DNA of 64,000 bases from Litchfieldia salsa. GTDB lineage: Bacteria; Bacillota; Bacilli; Bacillales; Bacillaceae_L. Both the position numbers and the translations under genes were made by a program. The stretch spans positions 62,001 through 126,000 of the forward strand of contig NZ_FNJU01000002.1 of assembly GCF_900104555.1 (NCBI RefSeq), in the 5' to 3' direction. The notes beneath the pieces were generated by a model, which saw nothing but the letters and a program-made list of their open reading frames with translations, had not been told where the DNA came from and searched no databases. Positions 48,974-59,077 of the stretch are shown here, piece after piece (within the stretch, counting starts at the first letter, position 1; each line of letters begins with the position of its first letter).

Positions 48974-49210
48974 TTACTTTTGTAGTTTATTTATGTAGTT
49001 CACTGCGTCGCCTACTGTTGTAATATTTTCAGCCTCGTCGTCTGAGATTTCCATATCGAACTCATCTTCAAGTTCCATTACAAGTTCAACTACATCAAGA
49101 GAATCTGCACCTAAATCCTCTTTAAAAGAAGACTCAAGCTTTACTTCTGATTCGTCTACACCTAATCGATCTACGATTATTTTAGTTACTCTTTCTAATA
49201 CCTCTGCCAT
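48974..49210 (-). CDS. acpP: Acyl carrier protein
   Basis: ACP carries growing acyl chains on a phosphopantetheine arm. The 78-aa acidic protein has the attachment serine Ser37 in [16 protein letters not shown]. Length is normal. It is the last gene of the fapR-plsX-fabD-fabG-acpP unit. Confidence 0.99.
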   Translation of the reverse strand: MAEVLERVTKIIVDRLGVDESEVKLESSFKEDLGADSLDVVELVMELEDEFDMEISDDEAENITTVGDAVNYINKLQK

Positions 49211-49305
49211 TGTTCTTCACCTCCCCTCAAGTCATTATAGATTATTTTATTTATAAAAACTAGGTCTAGTAATAATTCTTGCTTCAAGCTTGACCTAAAT
49301 TCTTA

Positions 49306-50046
49306 TTACATCACCATTCCACCATCGACATTGATTGTTTGCCCTGTTATATATGAACTTTTTTCAGATGCTAGGAAGGTTACAATTGATGCTATATCCT
49401 CAGGATTACCAAGGCGAGCAAGAGGAATTTGCTTAAGCATCTCCCCAATAATTTCTTCAGATAATTTATCAGTCATATCGGTTGTAATAAATCCAGGAGC
49501 AACAGCATTTACCGTGATATTCCGGCTTGCAAGTTCTTTTGCTGTTGTTTTGGTTAAGCCAATAACCCCTGCCTTTGCCGCTACATAATTTGCTTGACCA
49601 GCATTTCCACTAACACCAACAATAGAAGCAATATTGATAATACGCCCTAGTCGTTGCTTCATCATTTGGCGAGTAACAGCTTTTGTACAGTTAAATACTC
49701 CCTTTAAATTGATATTAATTACATCATCCCACTCTTCTTCTTTCATTCTCATTAATAAGTTATCTCTTGTAATTCCTGCGTTATTGACAAGAATATCAAG
49801 TGAACCAAAAGTTGTAATAACTTCCTTCACCATGTTTGAAACAGAGTCTGAATCAGCGACATTTGCTTGAATAGCAATTGCTTCTTGCCCCATTTCTTTT
49901 ATTTCATCAACAACTTCTTTTGCTTTTTCTTCACTACCGGAGTAATTAACAGCTACTTTTGCTCCTTGTGAAGCTAATTCCAAAGCGATTGCCCGCCCAA
50001 TACCACGTGATGCTCCTGTTACTAATGCAACCTTTCCCACTAACAT
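49306..50046 (-). CDS. fabG: 3-oxoacyl-ACP reductase FabG
   Basis: FabG reduces beta-ketoacyl-ACP with NADPH in type II fatty acid synthesis. The 246-aa short-chain dehydrogenase has the [12 protein letters not shown] nucleotide-binding motif, NNAG and the catalytic Ser141, Tyr154 and Lys158 (YVAAKAG). The ATG directly follows the fabD stop codon TAG with no gap. Confidence 0.98.
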   Translation of the reverse strand: MLVGKVALVTGASRGIGRAIALELASQGAKVAVNYSGSEEKAKEVVDEIKEMGQEAIAIQANVADSDSVSNMVKEVITTFGSLDILVNNAGITRDNLLMRMKEEEWDDVININLKGVFNCTKAVTRQMMKQRLGRIINIASIVGVSGNAGQANYVAAKAGVIGLTKTTAKELASRNITVNAVAPGFITTDMTDKLSEEIIGEMLKQIPLARLGNPEDIASIVTFLASEKSSYITGQTINVDGGMVM

Positions 50047-50991
50047 CTAATTATCCCCCTTAATACTTGCGATTGTTGCTTGTAATGATTCTTCATCATT
50101 TATCGAATATGTAGTTACTTTTCGATTTATTTTCTTAATTAGGCCTGATAACACTTTTCCCGGACCAATTTCGATGAATGTATCTACTCCTAGATCAATC
50201 ATCGCTTCGACACTCTGTTGCCATAATACAGGAGAATATAATTGCTCAATTAACTTTCGTTTAATCTCCTCGCTGTCACTCATTTGTTTACCGGTCACAT
50301 TAGCGATTACCGGTACAGCTGATTGCTTTATATCACATTGATCTAGGACTTCAGTTAATTGAAGAGCCGCAGGTTTCATTAATGAGGAATGAAATGGACC
50401 ACTTACTTCAAGTGGAATAACACGTTTTGCACCACTTTCTTTCGCTTTCTGAGAGGCTACTGTAACCCCTTCGGTTGACCCAGAAATAACAATCTGCCCT
50501 GGACAATTGATGTTAGCCAATTGCACTGGATAGCCTGTTTGATCCACTTCATCTGTCACTTCTTTAAGGAGGATGTTATCCATCCCTAGTACTGCTGCCA
50601 TGGTACCTTTACCCGCTGGTACAGCCTCTTCCATAAATTCGCCACGTTTTCTTACAAGATAGATCGCGTCCTCAAATGTCAAAGCTCCAGCAGCTACTAG
50701 GGCTGTATATTCGCCTAAACTATGACCTGCCATGTAATCCGCCTTAATATCAGCCTCTTTAAACTTTTGTAAAATTGCAATACTTGTTGTTAATAATGCA
50801 GGTTGAGCATTTATTGTTTTCGTTAATGTTTCTTGTGGACCATTAAATATCAATGTTGATAGTGATTCACCAAGTCGATCATCTGCCTGTTTGAAGACAG
50901 CAGCCACCTCATCAAAGTTCTCCGATAATTCTTTTCCCATTCCAACCGTTTGTGAACCCTGACCTGGAAAAACAAATGCAATCTTCCCCAT
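50047..50991 (-). CDS. fabD: Malonyl-CoA:ACP transacylase FabD
   Basis: FabD transfers malonyl from CoA to ACP. The 314-aa protein has the GQGSQ oxyanion motif, nucleophile Ser91 in GHSLGEYTAL and catalytic His201 in GPFHSSLM. It sits between plsX and fabG in the FapR-controlled operon. Confidence 0.98.
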   Translation of the reverse strand: MGKIAFVFPGQGSQTVGMGKELSENFDEVAAVFKQADDRLGESLSTLIFNGPQETLTKTINAQPALLTTSIAILQKFKEADIKADYMAGHSLGEYTALVAAGALTFEDAIYLVRKRGEFMEEAVPAGKGTMAAVLGMDNILLKEVTDEVDQTGYPVQLANINCPGQIVISGSTEGVTVASQKAKESGAKRVIPLEVSGPFHSSLMKPAALQLTEVLDQCDIKQSAVPVIANVTGKQMSDSEEIKRKLIEQLYSPVLWQQSVEAMIDLGVDTFIEIGPGKVLSGLIKKINRKVTTYSINDEESLQATIASIKGDN

Positions 50992-51014
50992 AACTTACAC
51001 TCCTTAATGACTCA

Positions 51015-52004
51015 TTACTGGTTTAGTTGTTCTAACGTATGTTTTATTGTTCCTGAAACATCTTTTTCAACCATTTCCCTAGTTTGACGAATGGCACTAA
51101 AAATAGCTGTTGCGTCCGATGAACCATGTGCTTTAATGACAGGTGCACTTAATCCGAACAATCCAGCTCCACCATGTTCAGAATAGTCCATCTTATTTTT
51201 CAATTCTTTAAGCTTTGGCTTAAGAACTGCAGCAGCAAGTTTACTTTGTATATTGCTAGTCAATGCAGACTTTAACATTGAGAACACTGACATAGCTGTT
51301 CCTTCTAGAGTTTTTAATGCTATATTTCCAGTGAAGCCATCTGTGACTACTACATCGGCAGCTCCATCTAAAAGGTCTCGTGATTCTACATTACCGATAA
51401 ATAATAAATCCGAAGAGCTTAGTAATTGGAATGCTTGTTTCGTTAATTCATTCCCTTTCCCTTCTTCAGTTCCTACATTTAATAAACCAATTTTCGGTTG
51501 CTTTATTCCTCTTACTTTTTCGGCATAGATGGAACCCATAATTGCATATTGGAGTAAATGCTCAGGTTTCGCATCAACATTGGCCCCAACATCTAACATT
51601 AAGAAGCCTTTACCATCAACTGTAGGTAGAGTTGGCGAAAGCGCAGGTCGATCAATCCCTTTAATACGTCCAATAACAAATAATCCTGCAGCCATTAAAG
51701 CACCTGTATTTCCTGCAGAAATACAGGCATCTGCTCTGCCTTCCTTGACTTCAGATGCCATCAAGACCATTGATGCATCCTTTTTTCGTCTGACTGCTTT
51801 TACAGGTTCGTCGTCACCTTCTATTTTCACTTCTGTATGTATAATCGATATTCTTTCATCATTCGATAAATATTGTCTAATTTTAGATTCATTTCCTACT
51901 AAGGTTATCTGAAGATCTTTAAAAGAATCTATCGCTTTCATTGCTCCCTCGACAATCACTTTTGGAGCATGATCTCCACCCATTGCATCAATCGCTATTC
52001 TCAT
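51015..52004 (-). CDS. plsX: Phosphate acyltransferase PlsX
   Basis: PlsX converts acyl-ACP to acyl-phosphate, the acyl donor for PlsY in phosphatidic acid synthesis. I chose the ATG at 52004 (329 aa, starting [20 protein letters not shown]) with GGATGG upstream; the longer frame to 52049 runs into fap[16 protein letters not shown] and [17 protein letters not shown] motifs are typical. It begins 4 nt after the fapR stop. Confidence 0.98.
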   Translation of the reverse strand: MRIAIDAMGGDHAPKVIVEGAMKAIDSFKDLQITLVGNESKIRQYLSNDERISIIHTEVKIEGDDEPVKAVRRKKDASMVLMASEVKEGRADACISAGNTGALMAAGLFVIGRIKGIDRPALSPTLPTVDGKGFLMLDVGANVDAKPEHLLQYAIMGSIYAEKVRGIKQPKIGLLNVGTEEGKGNELTKQAFQLLSSSDLLFIGNVESRDLLDGAADVVVTDGFTGNIALKTLEGTAMSVFSMLKSALTSNIQSKLAAAVLKPKLKELKNKMDYSEHGGAGLFGLSAPVIKAHGSSDATAIFSAIRQTREMVEKDVSGTIKHTLEQLNQ

Positions 52005-52008
52005 TAAA

Positions 52009-52587
52009 CTAATCCATCCTTTTCGTCTTATTCGAACGAAACATTTCAAATTCGCCTGAGAAAACTAATTCATTTCCCACATAACTATTCACTTCTACTA
52101 GTGTTCTCCCTTTTGCTGGTTCTAAACGGTGAACCTTTGCCTTTGCAACAACTCGTTCATTTTCCATTACCTGTCTTGTGAAATGAATGTTTGCTTTTGC
52201 AGTCAAAGCTAGCTCGTCATCAATGACGGCCACCGCTAATGAATTGGCTTGTGCAAATAAATGATGTCCTCTTGCGATTCCATTTCTTTTAAATACGTGT
52301 TCACCTGTTACATCAAAAATCGAGATGGCATTTTGATCTAAAACAAGATCAATTACTTCTCCAATGACCTCATCAATTGGTAAAGAGCGCACCTCATTAT
52401 CTAAATTTATCTCAGCAACTGTCTTTATCCTCTCCCGCAGTTCAGGAATAGACAATTCTAAACGGTCTAATCGAATGGTTTGAACACTTACAGAGAATTT
52501 TTCAGCAAGTTCCTCGTCTGTGATAAAAGGTGTATGCTGAATGGTTTCTTTAAGTAATTCCTGCCGTGCTTTTTTATTTCGTTTCAT
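52009..52587 (-). CDS. fapR: Malonyl-CoA-responsive lipid synthesis repressor FapR
   Basis: FapR represses fatty acid and phospholipid genes until malonyl-CoA releases it. The 192-aa protein has an N-terminal helix-turn-helix ([22 protein letters not shown]), a linker helix and a C-terminal hot-dog effector domain with [19 protein letters not shown]. It is the first gene of its own operon, and a FapR box lies 20 nt upstream, so it is probably self-regulated. Confidence 0.98.
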   Translation of the reverse strand: MKRNKKARQELLKETIQHTPFITDEELAEKFSVSVQTIRLDRLELSIPELRERIKTVAEINLDNEVRSLPIDEVIGEVIDLVLDQNAISIFDVTGEHVFKRNGIARGHHLFAQANSLAVAVIDDELALTAKANIHFTRQVMENERVVAKAKVHRLEPAKGRTLVEVNSYVGNELVFSGEFEMFRSNKTKRMD

Positions 52588-52606
52588 AAAACTACACCAC
52601 CGAACT

Positions 52607-52657
52607 ATTATGACTAGGTACTAATAGTAGTATATAATTAAAAAAAGCAGATTGCAA
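52607..52657 (-). promoter_or_regulatory. SigA promoter of fapR operon with overlapping FapR box
   Basis: TTGCAA (52652-52657) and TATACT (52629-52634) are 17 nt apart on the minus strand. Immediately downstream, ATTAGTACCTAGTCATAAT (52607-52625) matches the known FapR operator (core TTAGTACC and its inverted half), covering the expected transcription start. Confidence 0.85.
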
Positions 52658-52684
52658 GATGAAAGTCTATGTCATCCACAATCT
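52641..52684 (-). terminator. Rho-independent terminator of recG overlapping the fapR promoter
   Basis: AGATTG (52679-52684) pairs with CAATCT (52649-52654), extended by GATGA/TCATC after a small internal loop; the minus strand continues GCTTTTTTTAATT. The 3' arm overlaps the fapR -35 box TTGCAA. Confidence 0.75.
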
Positions 52685-52696
52685 ACTTCCTTAGGA

Positions 52697-54745
52697 TTAA
52701 TCCAGCTTTTCCCCATCAATAATACCAGAGTTTGAGATATATGATCTTAAGAACTCATAGTCTGGATGCTCCCAAAATGCGGGAGAATTAATTAATTTAT
52801 TGGCATCCTCTCTAGCAACTTCTAATGCTCGATAGTCATGGACCATATCTGCTACTTTAAATTCAGGCACACCACTTTGCTTCCTCCCAAAAAAGTCACC
52901 TGGACCCCTTAATTCTAAATCCTTTTCAGATAAAACAAACCCATCATTTGTTTCCGTCATAATTCTCATTCTTTCTTTTCCCACTTCTGATTTAGGATCT
53001 GATAGGAGGATACAATATGATTGTTCACTTCCACGTCCAACTCTTCCACGCAATTGGTGAAGCTGCGATAACCCAAACCTTTCAGCATCATAAATGACCA
53101 TTAATGTAGCATTAGGAACATTAACACCAACCTCAACAACAGTTGTGGAAACCAATAATTGCACTACATTTTCACTAAAGCTTTTCATGACCTCTTCTTT
53201 TTCATCTGAAGATAAACGTCCATGCATTAATCCTATATTCCATTTCCCTTGAAAATGTAAGGACAGCATACTATGGACATCAATAGCATTTTGTACATCA
53301 AGCTTTTCAGATTCCTCGATAAGCGGACAAATTACATAGGCTTGTCTACCTTTAGCGAGTTCTTTTTCAATAAAATTAATGATTCGATCTAGCATACTTA
53401 ACTTAGCCCAATACGTTTCAATCGATTTTCTTCCTGCAGGTAACTCATCTATAATCGATACATCCATTTCACCAAACACAGTAATAGCCAGTGTTCTTGG
53501 AATAGGAGTGGCAGTCATGAATAAAACGTCAGGGTTTTCACCCTTTTCCCTTAGTATTTTTCTCTGTCCTACACCAAATCGGTGTTGCTCATCTGTAATA
53601 ACAAGGCCTAACTTTTTAAAAACCACTTCATCTTGAATGAGCGCATGTGTGCCAACTAATATATGAACACTCCCAGCCTCAAGCCTTGCTAATATATCTT
53701 TGCGTTTTTTCCCTTTAATAGAGCTCGTCAACAGTTCAACACAAACATCAGTTTTATTGAATAATTCTTTTAATGAATGTGCATGTTGCTCTGCAAGAAT
53801 TTCAGTTGGCACCATTAAAGCACCTTGTGTTTTAGATAATACTGCTGCATATAAAGCAATTGCAGCTATAACTGTTTTACCTGAACCTACATCCCCTTGC
53901 AACAAACGATTCATTCGATAAGGTGATTTCAAATCATGAAGAATCTCCTTTTTAACTCGCTCTTGTGCGTTTGTCAATGGAAATGGAAGTCCACTAATGA
54001 AGGATGCCACTTTACTCTCTTGAAATTGTAACGGTGTGCCAGCACTAGCCTCTCTTTCAAATTTACGAAGTGCTTGCATCTTTAATTGAAATAACAGGAA
54101 TTCCTCATATACAAAACGTCTCCGAGCCTGCTTTAACTCTTGATGATTTGAAGGAAAGTGCATGATTCGGATCGCTTCTTTTTTGGGGAGTAATTTATAT
54201 TTTTGAAGTAAAGGCGTAGGTAAATTTTCTGTAATTTGTTCCCCATATTGTTTTAGCGCAATCGTAATGAACCTACGCATTCCTTTAACCGATAGATCTC
54301 CTTTAATGGAATAGACAGGTTCAATTGATTGTTGTTTTACATTTGGACCCACATGTAGTTCATTTACAGTAATCGTTTGCCTGTGTTGATCCCATTTACC
54401 AGTAATTGTTACCGTTTCATGAAGTGTGAGTTTATTTTTCATGTATGGCTGGTTAAAACAAATTGCATTAATTAAATACCGACCAACCAGCACACGGAAG
54501 GTGAGTCTAGATTTCTTCTTTGCGTAATAAGTTAGTAGCGGTTGACTATGAATCTGCCCTTCTACCGTTACTCTCTCATCATGTTTCACTTCTGCTAAAT
54601 CTCTTAATTGATAGTCCTCATATCGATAAGGTAAATATTCGATTAAGTCACCAATTGTGAAGATATTCATTTCACCTAACTGAACCGAGGTTTCTTCCCC
54701 AATACCTTTTATGTCACTAACTGATCGATCAAATATATTATTCAC
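52697..54745 (-). CDS. recG: ATP-dependent DNA helicase RecG
   Basis: RecG remodels stalled replication forks and branches Holliday junctions. The 682-aa protein has an N-terminal OB-fold wedge domain (60-150), Walker A QGDVGSGKT at 283-291, the DEQH box and helicase motif VI in QLRGRVGRGSEQSYC. The start is a GTG at 54745, one base after the sdaAA stop, with only a weak ribosome site, suggesting coupling. Confidence 0.97.
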   Translation of the reverse strand: MNNIFDRSVSDIKGIGEETSVQLGEMNIFTIGDLIEYLPYRYEDYQLRDLAEVKHDERVTVEGQIHSQPLLTYYAKKKSRLTFRVLVGRYLINAICFNQPYMKNKLTLHETVTITGKWDQHRQTITVNELHVGPNVKQQSIEPVYSIKGDLSVKGMRRFITIALKQYGEQITENLPTPLLQKYKLLPKKEAIRIMHFPSNHQELKQARRRFVYEEFLLFQLKMQALRKFEREASAGTPLQFQESKVASFISGLPFPLTNAQERVKKEILHDLKSPYRMNRLLQGDVGSGKTVIAAIALYAAVLSKTQGALMVPTEILAEQHAHSLKELFNKTDVCVELLTSSIKGKKRKDILARLEAGSVHILVGTHALIQDEVVFKKLGLVITDEQHRFGVGQRKILREKGENPDVLFMTATPIPRTLAITVFGEMDVSIIDELPAGRKSIETYWAKLSMLDRIINFIEKELAKGRQAYVICPLIEESEKLDVQNAIDVHSMLSLHFQGKWNIGLMHGRLSSDEKEEVMKSFSENVVQLLVSTTVVEVGVNVPNATLMVIYDAERFGLSQLHQLRGRVGRGSEQSYCILLSDPKSEVGKERMRIMTETNDGFVLSEKDLELRGPGDFFGRKQSGVPEFKVADMVHDYRALEVAREDANKLINSPAFWEHPDYEFLRSYISNSGIIDGEKLD

Positions 54746-54746
54746 T

Positions 54747-55628
54747 TTAGCTATTTAACGACATTCCAAATATCTTCGCTTCTAGTTCTCGAGCCGTTGG
54801 AGTTGCCGCTAAACCTCCTTGTGCAGTTTCTTTTAATGCTGTTGGCATTGTTTGCCCTATTCTAAACATCGCGTCAATTACCTCATCACACGGAATTCTA
54901 CTTGTAATTCCTGCTAATGCCATGTCAGCCGCGACCATCGCATTAGCCGCTCCCATCGCATTTCGCTTTACACAAGGGACTTCCACTAGTCCTGCAACTG
55001 GGTCACAAACTAAACCTAACATATTTTTTAGAGTAATCGCCATTGCTTCAGCAGACTGTTGCGGTGTTCCACCAGCCATCTCAACAATTGCTGCCGCCGC
55101 CATTCCTGCTGCAGAACCTACCTCAGCTTGACAACCCCCTGCTGCTCCAGAAATACTTGCATTATTTGCAACCACAAAACCGAATGCTCCTGCAGTAAAT
55201 AAAAACTCAATCATTTGATCTTTGGTTGGATTTAATTTATCTTTTAATGCAAAAAGAGTTCCAGGCACCACACCGGCTGAACCAGCTGTAGGGGTTGCGC
55301 AAATTGTTCCCATTGCCGCGTTTACTTCATTCGTTGCAACAGCTTTGCTAACAGCATCAAGCAAGGTTTCACCCGATAAAAAGTTTCCTTTTTGTATATA
55401 TTTATGCATCAACACAGCATCTCCACCTGTTAATCCTGAATTGGATCTTACTCCAGCGAGACCTTTTTCGACAGCTTGCTCCATGATTGTTAAATTAAAA
55501 TCCATTTGTTTAATAATTTGTTCTCTTGTTTTTCCTGTAACAACCATTTCTTGAGCGATCATAACTTCTGATATTTTTATATTTTGGTTTTCTGCAAGAC
55601 TAACTAATTCCAATACATTACGAAACAT
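54747..55628 (-). CDS. sdaAA: L-serine dehydratase alpha subunit SdaAA
   Basis: SdaAA is the catalytic iron-sulfur subunit that converts L-serine to pyruvate and ammonia. The 293-aa protein has the conserved cysteines in GTICATPTAGSAG, AAGGCQAEVGSA and GLVCDPVAGLVEVPCVKRN. It lies between sdaAB and recG, as in B. subtilis. Confidence 0.96.
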   Translation of the reverse strand: MFRNVLELVSLAENQNIKISEVMIAQEMVVTGKTREQIIKQMDFNLTIMEQAVEKGLAGVRSNSGLTGGDAVLMHKYIQKGNFLSGETLLDAVSKAVATNEVNAAMGTICATPTAGSAGVVPGTLFALKDKLNPTKDQMIEFLFTAGAFGFVVANNASISGAAGGCQAEVGSAAGMAAAAIVEMAGGTPQQSAEAMAITLKNMLGLVCDPVAGLVEVPCVKRNAMGAANAMVAADMALAGITSRIPCDEVIDAMFRIGQTMPTALKETAQGGLAATPTARELEAKIFGMSLNS

Positions 55629-55660
55629 AGCCGTCCCCCCTTTTTCAAATGTTGTAAAAG

Positions 55661-56323
55661 TTAATCAACAATCCTTGTAACTTGATTTATGTTTGGAAGG
55701 ATGGAGAGCTCATTAATAACTTTTTGATCAATATTTTGATCTACCTCAATTGTCATTAATGCTAGTTTACCAACTTCTTTTCTGGAAACCTCCATATGCC
55801 CTATATTAATGGTGTGCTTTGCCAGAACATTAGCTACTGCAGCAATCGCCCCATATTTATCATTATGAACAATTAATAGTGCCGGATGATTTCCTGATAG
55901 CTTTAATAGAAACCCATTTAATTCGATAATTTCTATTTTACCACCACCAATTGAAATACCAACTAATTCAAGAACACCCTCATCATCACCAATATAAACT
56001 CTTGCTGTATTCGGGTGATCAGTGACAGCATCTTCTTCAATTATTTCTATTTCAATTCCTAAATCTGACGCAATCTTCAGAGACGTCTTAATTCTCTCAT
56101 CAAAAGTATCGAAGTCCAACAAACCACCGACGATTGCAATATCAGTACCATGCCCTTTGTAAGTACTAGCGAAAGATCCATAAAAGGAGATCTTTGCCCA
56201 TTTCGGTTCCCTAGCAAACAGACTTCTTGCCACACGTCCAATACGAGCAGCTCCTGCTGTATGTGAACTGGATGGACCAATCATAACTGGCCCAATGATA
56301 TCGAATACACTTTTGTATTTCAA
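55661..56323 (-). CDS. sdaAB: L-serine dehydratase beta subunit SdaAB
   Basis: SdaAB is the regulatory partner of SdaAA. The 220-aa protein has the family motif GPSSSHTAGAARIGR near the N-terminus and a C-terminal ACT domain (ALLIVHNDKYGAIAAVANVL). The start is a TTG at 56323 with GGAGGAG 7 nt upstream. No separate promoter is evident in the 40 nt after the fakA terminator. Confidence 0.96.
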   Translation of the reverse strand: MKYKSVFDIIGPVMIGPSSSHTAGAARIGRVARSLFAREPKWAKISFYGSFASTYKGHGTDIAIVGGLLDFDTFDERIKTSLKIASDLGIEIEIIEEDAVTDHPNTARVYIGDDEGVLELVGISIGGGKIEIIELNGFLLKLSGNHPALLIVHNDKYGAIAAVANVLAKHTINIGHMEVSRKEVGKLALMTIEVDQNIDQKVINELSILPNINQVTRIVD

Positions 56324-56365
56324 TATGCGTCTCCTCCTCTACATGGACATCTTCTACAAACAGTA

Positions 56366-56393
56366 AAAATAGAAGGGATTAACCTTCTATTTT
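56366..56393 (-). terminator. Rho-independent terminator of yloU-fakA
   Basis: Perfect 11-bp stem AAAATAGAAGG / CCTTCTATTTT (56366-56393) with a 6-nt loop and a T-rich 3' side. It lies between fakA and sdaAB; partial read-through to sdaAB is likely, as no promoter is seen. Confidence 0.85.
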
Positions 56394-56402
56394 TTAGAAA
56401 AA

Positions 56403-58085
56403 TTATTCAATTGAGAAGATGAAATTATATAACGGTTGGTTTCCGTTATGAACTTCAATTTCAATATCTTCATATTTTCCTTCAATAAACTCAACAAGTT
56501 GACTAACTTCCTCATCAGAAGTCTCCTGTCCAACAAGTAATGTTAAAATCTCGTCATCCTCATCAATCATTTCATCTAATAAGTTCTTAGCTACAGTGAC
56601 TTTATCTTTATCAGTTGTAATAATCTTACCTTCTGCAATGCCCATAAAATCATCTTTTGTGATTTCAATACCATCAATATTTGTATCTCGAACTGCATAA
56701 GTGATTTGACCTGTCTTAACATGTCCTAATGCCTCACTCATTAATTCTTTATTCTGTGCAGAGTCGATTGAAGGATTGAAAGCAAGCATTGCTGCCATAC
56801 CTTGAGGTACTGTTTTAGAAGGAACAACCACTACGTTTCCTTCAGCAACAGATGCGGCTTGCTCTGCAGCCATAATAATGTTCTTGTTATTTGGGAGGAT
56901 GTAAACATTCTCCGCATGAATTTCTTCGATTGCTTTAAGAATATCCTCTGTACTTGGGTTCATTGTCTGACCACCTTCGATGACAGCATGTGCACCAAGA
57001 CTTGTAAACATCTCTGCTATTCCAGACCCCATCGCTACTGTTACTATACCATAATTTTGTTTTTCTTTTTTCACATTTACCTTAGGTGCTTCTTCAATGT
57101 ATTCGTCTTCTTCATATAGAAGATTACTATGTTGTTCTCTCATATTTTCAATTTTCATATTGATTAGGTTACCATATTTCTGTCCATACGAAAGAACCTC
57201 ACCAGGATGTTCAGCATGTATATGCACTTTCACTAACTCTTCATCTGAAATGACTAATAAAGAGTCACCATGCTTACTGAGGTCTTGACGAAATACCTCT
57301 TCATCAAAAGCCTTTCCTTTTGGCTTAGTTTTGTCTATTTTCACCATAAACTCTGTGCAATATCCAAACTCAATATCTTCCGTATTCATATGACTTTGGA
57401 CAGTACGGTGATGTTCCGCACTAACAAGTTCCTTTAAAGATGGTTTGGATTGACTATCTGGTAAATCTTCTCCTTTTAGCTCAGCTAAGAACCCTTCATA
57501 TACAAATAGTAATCCTTGCCCACCGCTATCAACTACTCCTACCTCTTTTAGTACAGGTAACAAGTCTGGAGTACGATTAAGAGAAGCTTGTGCTTCTTTG
57601 ACAACTTCAGTCATTAAATTGACTAAGTTGTTTTCCGTTTCAGAAACAGTCACTGCATGCCTTGCCGCATCCTTTGCAACAGTTAGAATCGTACCCTCTA
57701 CAGGCTTCATAACAGCCTTATAGGCAGTCTGAACACCTGCTTCTAATGCTAATGCAAACTCGCGAGCACTGATGGTGTCTTTAGGTTCTATCGCCTTGGC
57801 AAAACCTCTGAACAACTGGGATAAAATAACACCCGAGTTCCCCCTTGCTCCCATTAGTAGCCCTTTGGCAAGAGCAGATCCAACTTTACCAACATGTGTT
57901 GAAACGTTGTTTTTTACCTCTTTTGCACCAGATGTCATTGATAAATTCATGTTAGTACCAGTATCACCATCTGGAACAGGGAAAACGTTTAAAGAATCAA
58001 CCAATTTTGCATTGTTTGATAAATGAGCAGAACCTTTGATAATCATTTCTGCGAAACGTTTTCCATCTAAACTTGTAATAGACAC
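56403..58085 (-). CDS. fakA: Fatty acid kinase ATP-binding subunit FakA (YloV, DAK2 family)
   Basis: FakA phosphorylates FakB-bound exogenous fatty acids to acyl-phosphates for PlsX/PlsY. The 560-aa protein has an N-terminal DAK2/DhaL kinase domain with NVFPVPDGDTGTNMNLSM and KGLLMGARGNSGVILSQL, a middle domain, and a C-terminal domain related in fold to FakB (YGIVTVAMGSGIAEMFTS). The start is a GTG with GGAGGAAAA upstream. It follows yloU, the usual Firmicute pair. Confidence 0.94.
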   Translation of the reverse strand: MSITSLDGKRFAEMIIKGSAHLSNNAKLVDSLNVFPVPDGDTGTNMNLSMTSGAKEVKNNVSTHVGKVGSALAKGLLMGARGNSGVILSQLFRGFAKAIEPKDTISAREFALALEAGVQTAYKAVMKPVEGTILTVAKDAARHAVTVSETENNLVNLMTEVVKEAQASLNRTPDLLPVLKEVGVVDSGGQGLLFVYEGFLAELKGEDLPDSQSKPSLKELVSAEHHRTVQSHMNTEDIEFGYCTEFMVKIDKTKPKGKAFDEEVFRQDLSKHGDSLLVISDEELVKVHIHAEHPGEVLSYGQKYGNLINMKIENMREQHSNLLYEEDEYIEEAPKVNVKKEKQNYGIVTVAMGSGIAEMFTSLGAHAVIEGGQTMNPSTEDILKAIEEIHAENVYILPNNKNIIMAAEQAASVAEGNVVVVPSKTVPQGMAAMLAFNPSIDSAQNKELMSEALGHVKTGQITYAVRDTNIDGIEITKDDFMGIAEGKIITTDKDKVTVAKNLLDEMIDEDDEILTLLVGQETSDEEVSQLVEFIEGKYEDIEIEVHNGNQPLYNFIFSIE

Positions 58086-58102
58086 AGACTTTTTCCTCCT
58101 CT

Positions 58103-58465
58103 TTACGGGTTCGTCACACGAACACCTTGCACAAAAATATTAACCGAATCTACAGCTAGTCCTACAGTTTGGCTTAATGTATATTTGACCTTTGTTTGAA
58201 CATTGTGGGCAACCTCTGAAATTTTTGTACCGTAGCTAACTATAATATACATGTCAATATGTACTTCATCATTTTCCTGACGAACAATAATACCACGTTT
58301 AAAGTTTTCTTTCTTTAAAATTTCAGTAATTCCATCTTTAATTTGATTCTTAGAAGCCATTCCGATAATTCCGTAATTCTCAATTGCAGCTCCGCCAGCA
58401 ATTATTGCAATTACATCTGTTGATATATCAATTTGTCCGTACTTCGTTTTTAATTCGATGGACAT
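58103..58465 (-). CDS. yloU: Asp23/Gls24 family protein YloU
   Basis: The 120-aa protein is a member of the Asp23/Gls24 (DUF322) family linked with the cell envelope and with the FakA pathway by gene neighbourhood. I chose the ATG at 58465 because AAGGGGGGAA lies upstream; an open frame to 58507 runs through the promoter. Motifs: IAIIAGGAAIENYGIIGM, YIIVSYGTKISEVAHNVQ. Confidence 0.9.
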   Translation of the reverse strand: MSIELKTKYGQIDISTDVIAIIAGGAAIENYGIIGMASKNQIKDGITEILKKENFKRGIIVRQENDEVHIDMYIIVSYGTKISEVAHNVQTKVKYTLSQTVGLAVDSVNIFVQGVRVTNP

Positions 58466-58505
58466 ATTAGTTCCCCCCTTGGATTGTTCACCTTTGGCTA
58501 TAGTC

Positions 58506-58534
58506 ATTTTACTATAACCAGGCTCTTTTTGAAA
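58506..58534 (-). promoter_or_regulatory. Candidate SigA promoter of yloU-fakA
   Basis: TTTCAA (58529-58534) and TAAAAT (58506-58511) are 17 nt apart on the minus strand, about 40 nt before yloU. Confidence 0.55.
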
Positions 58535-58701
58535 GTTATTCCCTTTACATAAGTTCTTTTTAGACTTTATACAACCTATTTAATTTCTTTTCTATACGAT
58601 GAATTGTAACAACCTATAAATGATTAGCTTTTTTACTCTCCCTTATTATACTGCATATAATAAAATATATGATATCAACTGTTTCAATAACCTTATAAGT
58701 A
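58535..58701. other. AT-rich divergent intergenic region without recognised features
   Basis: Between the yloU and rpmB promoters I see no open frame, strong hairpin or known motif. A short direct repeat ACAACCTAT occurs twice near 58570 and 58608; I attach no function to it. Confidence 0.5.
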
Positions 58702-58730
58702 TTGCATTATCATTTTAGGTGTGATAAATT
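58702..58730 (+). promoter_or_regulatory. Candidate SigA promoter of rpmB
   Basis: TTGCAT (58702-58707), 17-nt spacer, TAAATT (58725-58730) on the plus strand, about 70 nt before rpmB. Confidence 0.55.
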
Positions 58731-58801
58731 AGATAAGTGATTTTCATAAAAGTATATATGGAAACTGTATGGTTAGTTTTTGCAAGTAAGGAGGGAAACA
58801 T

Positions 58802-58990
58802 ATGGCACGCAAATGTGTAATTACAGGTAAAAAAACTCGTTCAGGAAATGCTCGTTCACATGCTATGAATGCTAACAAACGTACTTGGGGTGCAAACCTT
58901 CAAAAAGTTCGTATTTTAGTAGATGGAAAACCTAAACGCGTATACGTATCAGCAAGAGCTCTTAAATCTGGTAAAGTTGAGCGAGTTTAA
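58802..58990 (+). CDS. rpmB: 50S ribosomal protein L28
   Basis: L28 is a small 50S protein. The 62-aa product starts [20 protein letters not shown], with AAGGAGGG upstream, and ends [11 protein letters not shown]. The C-x-x-T motif near the start is a single cysteine, so it is the zinc-free type. It is the only intact plus-strand gene in the window, divergent from yloU and convergent with spoVM. Confidence 0.98.
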   Translation: MARKCVITGKKTRSGNARSHAMNANKRTWGANLQKVRILVDGKPKRVYVSARALKSGKVERV

Positions 58991-59010
58991 TACTATATAA
59001 ACAAAAAAAG

Positions 59011-59034
59011 AAGTCGCAAATGCGACTTTTCTTT
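59011..59034 (+). terminator. Rho-independent terminator of rpmB
   Basis: Perfect 7-bp stem AAGTCGC / GCGACTT (59011-59028) with a 4-nt loop, followed by TTCTTT. Confidence 0.85.
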
Positions 59035-59077
59035 ATTTGTACATAAACTTACCCCAACTCTACATACTCCACAAAAG

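Noticed and set aside
49211-49305. AGGTC/GACCT inverted repeat between fabG and acpP
   Set aside because: Only 5 bp with a long loop and no T-run; not enough for a terminator or regulatory call.
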